From: DATAOG01 sp963840925
GTDB taxonomy: Bacteria > Pseudomonadota > Alphaproteobacteria > Geminicoccales > Geminicoccaceae
Assembly: GCA_963840925.1 (NCBI GenBank)
Contig: CAWJAY010000055.1
Span: 1-64,000 of the forward strand
Direction of reading: 5' to 3'
DNA length: 64,000 nt
The position numbers were made by a program, and so were the translations under genes. The notes under the pieces were generated by a model. It did not search any database and was not told where the DNA came from. It worked only from the letters and a program-made list of their open reading frames with translations. Shown piece after piece: positions 59,548 to 64,000 of the stretch. Position 1 is the first letter of the stretch; each line of letters begins with the position of its first letter.

Positions 59548-60816
59548 GTGCTGCGGCCGCGCTGGCCCGCGAGCGAACGCGCCGACCGCTCGCCGGAAGG
59601 CCAGCTCGACGAGGCGGTGGGCCTGGCGCGCGCGATCGACCTCGAGGTCGTGGCCGCGCTGACCGTGCCGCTCCGCGGGCCGCGGCCCTCGACGCTGTTC
59701 GGCTCCGGCCGGGTTCAGAGCATCGCCGAGCAGGTCGCCGCCGAGACCATCGCGCTGGTCATCGTCGACGCGCCGCTCAGCGCGGTCCAGCAGCGCAATC
59801 TGGAGCGCGCCTGGTCCTGCAAGGTGATCGACCGGACCGGCCTGATTCTCGAAATTTTCGGCGAGCGGGCCAAGACCCGCGAGGGCAGCCTACAGGTCGA
59901 GCTGGCCGCACTCACCTATCAGCGCTCGCGCCTGGTCCGGTCCTGGACCCATCTCGAGCGCCAGCGCGGCGGCTTCGGTTTCCTCGGCGGCCCCGGCGAG
60001 GCTCAGATCGAGCTCGACCGGCGCCGGATCGACGAGCGCATCGTGCACATCGAGCGCGAGATCGGGGCGGTCAAACGCACCCGCGGCCTGCACCGCCAGG
60101 CGCGCGAGCGAGTGGGCTCGCCGGTGATCGCGCTGGTCGGCTACACCAATGCCGGCAAGTCGACGCTGTTCAACCGCCTGACCGGGGCCGCGGTCGAGGC
60201 CCGCGACCAGCTGTTCGCGACGCTGGATCCGACCATGCGGCGCTGTCCGCTGCCGTGCGGCCAGGCGGCGATCCTGTCCGATACCGTCGGTTTCATCGCC
60301 GATCTGCCGACCGACCTGGTGGCGGCGTTCCGCGCCACGCTCGAGGAGGTGCGGACCGCCGATCTGATCCTGCACGTCCGCGACCTCGCCCATCCCGAGG
60401 CCGCAGCTCAGCGGCGCGACGTGCTCCAGGTGCTGGCGAGCCTCGACCTCGAGCATCTGGTCGAGGACGGCCGGCTGCTCGAGTTCTGGAACAAGGTCGA
60501 TCTGTTGAGCGACGATGCCAGGGCGCATCTTGCGCACGCCGCCGCGCGGCAGCCGGAGGTGATCCTGGGCTCGGCGCTGACCGGCGAGGGCATCCCGGCA
60601 CTGCTCGAGGAGCTCGACCGGCGACTGGCTGCGCAGGCGCGCGTGCTCGAGCTGGAGCTGGATCCTGCCGATGGCGCGCAGCTCGCCTGGCTCTACCGCC
60701 ACGGCCAGGTCCTCGATCGCTCCGAGATCTCTGGCCGGATCCGGCTGCGGGTGGCGCTGATGCCGGCTGAGCAGGCGCGCCTGGCGCACGAGTTCCCCCC
60801 GGACGCGACCGCCTGA
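59548..60816 (+). CDS. hflX: GTPase HflX (start uncertain)
   Basis: At least 422 residues. N-terminal HflX domain (TLFGSGRVQSIAEQV, RTGLILEIFGERAKTREGSL), glycine-rich linker (RGGFGFLGGPGEAQIELDRR) and G domain (G1 GYTNAGKSTLFNRLTG, G3 DTVGF, G4 NKVD). It binds 50S subunits and splits stalled ribosomes. GTG 59548 is the first conventional start, but the frame runs back towards hfq, and LSEAQADGASTGARALVLRP from CTG 59500 looks family-like, so the true start may be upstream. Confidence 0.93.
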   Translation: MLRPRWPASERADRSPEGQLDEAVGLARAIDLEVVAALTVPLRGPRPSTLFGSGRVQSIAEQVAAETIALVIVDAPLSAVQQRNLERAWSCKVIDRTGLILEIFGERAKTREGSLQVELAALTYQRSRLVRSWTHLERQRGGFGFLGGPGEAQIELDRRRIDERIVHIEREIGAVKRTRGLHRQARERVGSPVIALVGYTNAGKSTLFNRLTGAAVEARDQLFATLDPTMRRCPLPCGQAAILSDTVGFIADLPTDLVAAFRATLEEVRTADLILHVRDLAHPEAAAQRRDVLQVLASLDLEHLVEDGRLLEFWNKVDLLSDDARAHLAHAAARQPEVILGSALTGEGIPALLEELDRRLAAQARVLELELDPADGAQLAWLYRHGQVLDRSEISGRIRLRVALMPAEQARLAHEFPPDATA

Positions 60817-60843
60817 CCGGACGATTTCGGCTTCGGGTTGGTG

Positions 60844-60909
60844 TTGACAGGGCCGCAGCCGCCGCCTATATCCAGGCTGCCTTTGGCACTCATCAGTTCA
60901 GAGTGCTAA
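60844..60909 (+). promoter_or_regulatory. groESL promoter with CIRCE element
   Basis: TTGACA (60844-60849) and TATATC (60867-60872) are spaced by 17 bases. Directly downstream, TTGGCACTC-N9-GAGTGCTAA (60883-60909) matches the CIRCE operator of the HrcA repressor except for one base in the left arm. HrcA control of groESL is thus likely; hrcA itself is not in the window. Confidence 0.92.
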
Positions 60910-60981
60910 CAAGGCCCCCATGCCCCTGAGCCAGAAGTCCCTACGGACCGGCTCGAGTTCGCAACAGATATGGAGGCGTTC

Positions 60982-61296
60982 ATGAAAATCAAGCCGTTGC
61001 ACGATCGGGTGGTGGTCCGCCGGATCGAGGAGGAACAACGGTCGCCGGGCGGCGTGCTGATTCCGGACACCGCCAAGGAAAAGCCGATGCAGGGCGAGGT
61101 TCTATCGGTCGGTCCGGGCGCCCGGGACGAGAGCGGCAAGCGGATCCAGCCGGACGTCAAGGCCGGCGACACCGTGCTGTTCGGCAAGTGGTCGGGCACC
61201 GAGGTCAAGATCGAGGGCGAGGAGCTCTTGATCATGAAGGAGTCCGACATCATGGGCATCATCGAAGGCGCGGCCAAGGCGAGCAAGGCGGCGTAA
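60982..61296 (+). CDS. groES: Co-chaperonin GroES
   Basis: 104 residues: MKIKPLHDRVVVRRIEEEQR, the mobile-loop region SPGGVLIPDTAKEKPMQGEV and GDTVLFGKWSGTEVKIEGEE. Caps the GroEL cavity. ATG 60982 has GGAGG about 8 bases upstream; an earlier ATG at 60970 overlaps that site and is rejected. groEL follows after 39 bases. Confidence 0.97.
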   Translation: MKIKPLHDRVVVRRIEEEQRSPGGVLIPDTAKEKPMQGEVLSVGPGARDESGKRIQPDVKAGDTVLFGKWSGTEVKIEGEELLIMKESDIMGIIEGAAKASKAA

Positions 61297-61335
61297 CCGG
61301 GTCACGACAGGAACCAGCGAGGAGGCCACGATCCA

Positions 61336-62991
<1,656 letters not shown>

Positions 62992-63015
62992 TCGACCCCA
63001 GCTTCGCCAGCGATC

Positions 63016-63045
63016 AGGGCCGCCCTTCGGGGCGGCCCTTTTTCT
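63016..63045 (+). terminator. Rho-independent terminator of groESL
   Basis: Stem AGGGCCGCC / GGCGGCCCT with a short CTTCGG-type loop followed by a T-run, 25 bases after the groEL stop. The mirrored strand could also serve the convergent mazG transcript. Confidence 0.9.
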
Positions 63046-63059
63046 TTGGGGCGCAGCGC

Positions 63060-63875
63060 TCACTCCGCGGCTTTGGCCTGCTGCCAAAGTTGCTCCATCT
63101 CGGCCAGCGGGGCGTCCTCGAGGCTGCGGCCCTGGGCGCGGAGCGCGGTCTCGATCGAGCGGAAGCGGCGCTCGAACTTGGCGTTGGTCTGGCGCAGCGC
63201 CGCTTCGGCGTCGACCTCGAGATGGCGGGCGAGGTTGACCACGGCGAACAGCAGGTCGCCGACCTCGTCGGCCATGCGCTCCGGCTTGCGGCCGCCCTCA
63301 AGCTCCGCGCGAACTTCGGCAATCTCCTCGGCGATCTTGTCCAGCACCTGCGCGGCCTGCTCCCAGTCGAAGCCGACCCGCGCGGCGCGCCGTTGCAGCT
63401 TGGCCGCCCGGACCAGGGCCGGGAGCGCCAGCGGCACGTCGTCGAGCGCGCTCGCGCGATCGCCGCGCGCGCTGGCCCTGGCCAGGCGCTCGCGGGCTTT
63501 GCCCTCCTCCCAGGCATGGCTCTGGGCCTTGGCGCCGGTGACCTTGGCGTCGCCGAACACGTGCGGGTGGCGCTCGATCATCTTGTCGGCGATCGCGCGC
63601 GCCACGTCCGCGAAATCGAACCGGCCGGCCTCCTTGGCCATCTGCGCGTGGTAGACGACCTGGAGCAGCAGGTCGCCAAGCTCTTCCCGGAGGCCGGCGA
63701 GGTCGCCGCGCGCGATCGCCTCGGCAACCTCGTAGGCCTCCTCGATCGTGTAGGGCGCAATCGTCGCGAAATCCTGCTCGAGGTCCCAAGGACAGCCATG
63801 CTCGGGATCGCGCAGCCGGGCCATGACCCAGAGCAGGCGCTCGGTCGCGCTCACCGGAGCTTGCGCGCCGGTCAC
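63060..63875 (-). CDS. mazG: Nucleoside triphosphate pyrophosphohydrolase MazG
   Basis: 271 residues with two MazG domains: the first with LRDPEHGCPWDLEQDFATIA, TIEEAYEVAEAI and LREELGDLLLQVVYHAQM, the second with KIAEEIAEVRAELEGG and MADEVGDLLFAVVNLARHLE. It hydrolyses NTPs/dNTPs to NMP and PPi and removes aberrant nucleotides or ppGpp signals. GTG 63875 overlaps the upstream gene stop (GTGA). Convergent with groEL. Confidence 0.95.
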   Translation of the reverse strand: MTGAQAPVSATERLLWVMARLRDPEHGCPWDLEQDFATIAPYTIEEAYEVAEAIARGDLAGLREELGDLLLQVVYHAQMAKEAGRFDFADVARAIADKMIERHPHVFGDAKVTGAKAQSHAWEEGKARERLARASARGDRASALDDVPLALPALVRAAKLQRRAARVGFDWEQAAQVLDKIAEEIAEVRAELEGGRKPERMADEVGDLLFAVVNLARHLEVDAEAALRQTNAKFERRFRSIETALRAQGRSLEDAPLAEMEQLWQQAKAAE

Positions 63876-64000
63876 AACAGTCGACCCTGCGTGTCCGCCG
63901 GCCCTGCCGGGCGGCCGGTGCGCAGGCCGCGCGCGAGCACGGCCTGGACCCGGCCGTCGTGGAATTCGAGCTCGAGCGCGCTCCGCGTCCGCGCCCGCTC
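63872..64000 (-). CDS. C-terminal end of a gene, possibly exonuclease VII large subunit (partial)
   Basis: The last 42 codons of a minus-strand gene running off the window: RARTRSALELEFHDGRVQAV then LARGLRTGRPAGPADTQGRL and a final Leu before TGA. The segment of alternating hydrophobic residues followed by a Gly/Pro tail ending QGRLL recalls the end of XseA (usually QGSLF or QGSLL). The evidence is short, so the name is tentative. Its stop overlaps the mazG start. Confidence 0.4.
   Translation of the reverse strand, partial: ERARTRSALELEFHDGRVQAVLARGLRTGRPAGPADTQGRLL

Overview
The window is strongly G+C-rich and reads as a chromosome segment of a free-living alphaproteobacterium, probably of the Rhodospirillales/Geminicoccales kind. 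The reasons are CtrA with a CtrA box in its own promoter, the gene order ntrB-ntrC-ntrY-ntrX-trkA-D-amino-acid transaminase-hfq-hflX, a bifunctional ispDF, an ArsR/methyltransferase regulator in front of metF-metH, and CIRCE-controlled groESL. No tRNA, rRNA or CRISPR array was seen.

Layout. 1-7 kb: a creatininase-family amidohydrolase, ctrA divergent from fliI-fliJ, then a satellite-like array of 67-69 bp units grown out of the 3' end of a [2Fe-2S] ferredoxin gene, which sits beside a ferredoxin-NADP reductase. 7-11 kb: a small defence-like locus with a broken DUF4062 fragment followed by an intact TIR / NB-ARC / TPR protein whose TPR domain is made of seven almost identical 144-bp DNA repeats. 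11-16 kb: an SDR, an iron-flavoured pair (unknown exported protein plus PKHD-type dioxygenase behind an ICE-like inverted repeat), a lipoprotein, a GST and a cold-shock gene. 16-21 kb: a decayed island with a cupredoxin, a shattered multicopper oxidase, an HNH protein, an IS1595-type transposase and a TPR remnant. 21-26.5 kb: metabolic genes (hydratase, MBL hydrolase, haloacetate dehalogenase-like hydrolase) and a mazEF module. 26.5-32 kb: a second accessory zone with a large TPR gene (nine near-identical 141-bp repeats) cut by a decayed IS3-family element, then AT-rich scraps, a C-rich minisatellite and a pseudogene between two 68-bp direct repeats. 32-64 kb: mostly core genes: metH-metF-arsR/methyltransferase, mlaA-mlaC, a transporter-linked histidine kinase and receiver, a second (broken) mazEF, bpt, gnd-gntK, pncC-pgpA-ispDF, ntrBCYX, trkA, dat, hfq, hflX, groESL, mazG and probably the end of xseA.

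How the genes work together. One-carbon/methionine genes form one overlapping operon under a regulator that itself carries a SAM-methyltransferase domain. ntrBC and ntrYX are stacked with 4-base overlaps and link nitrogen and redox sensing to trkA potassium uptake. ctrA and fliI share an intergenic region, so cell-cycle and flagellar control could be coupled there.

Caution. Single-base frameshifts occur not only in the decayed islands but also in ispDF, the transporter-linked kinase and the second mazEF, several of them at short homopolymers. Some may therefore be sequencing errors. The multicopper oxidase also carries a nonsense codon and the IS3 element many shifts, so those are true pseudogenes. 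The most interesting candidates are the TIR-NB-ARC protein with homogenised repeats and the ferredoxin-derived satellite.
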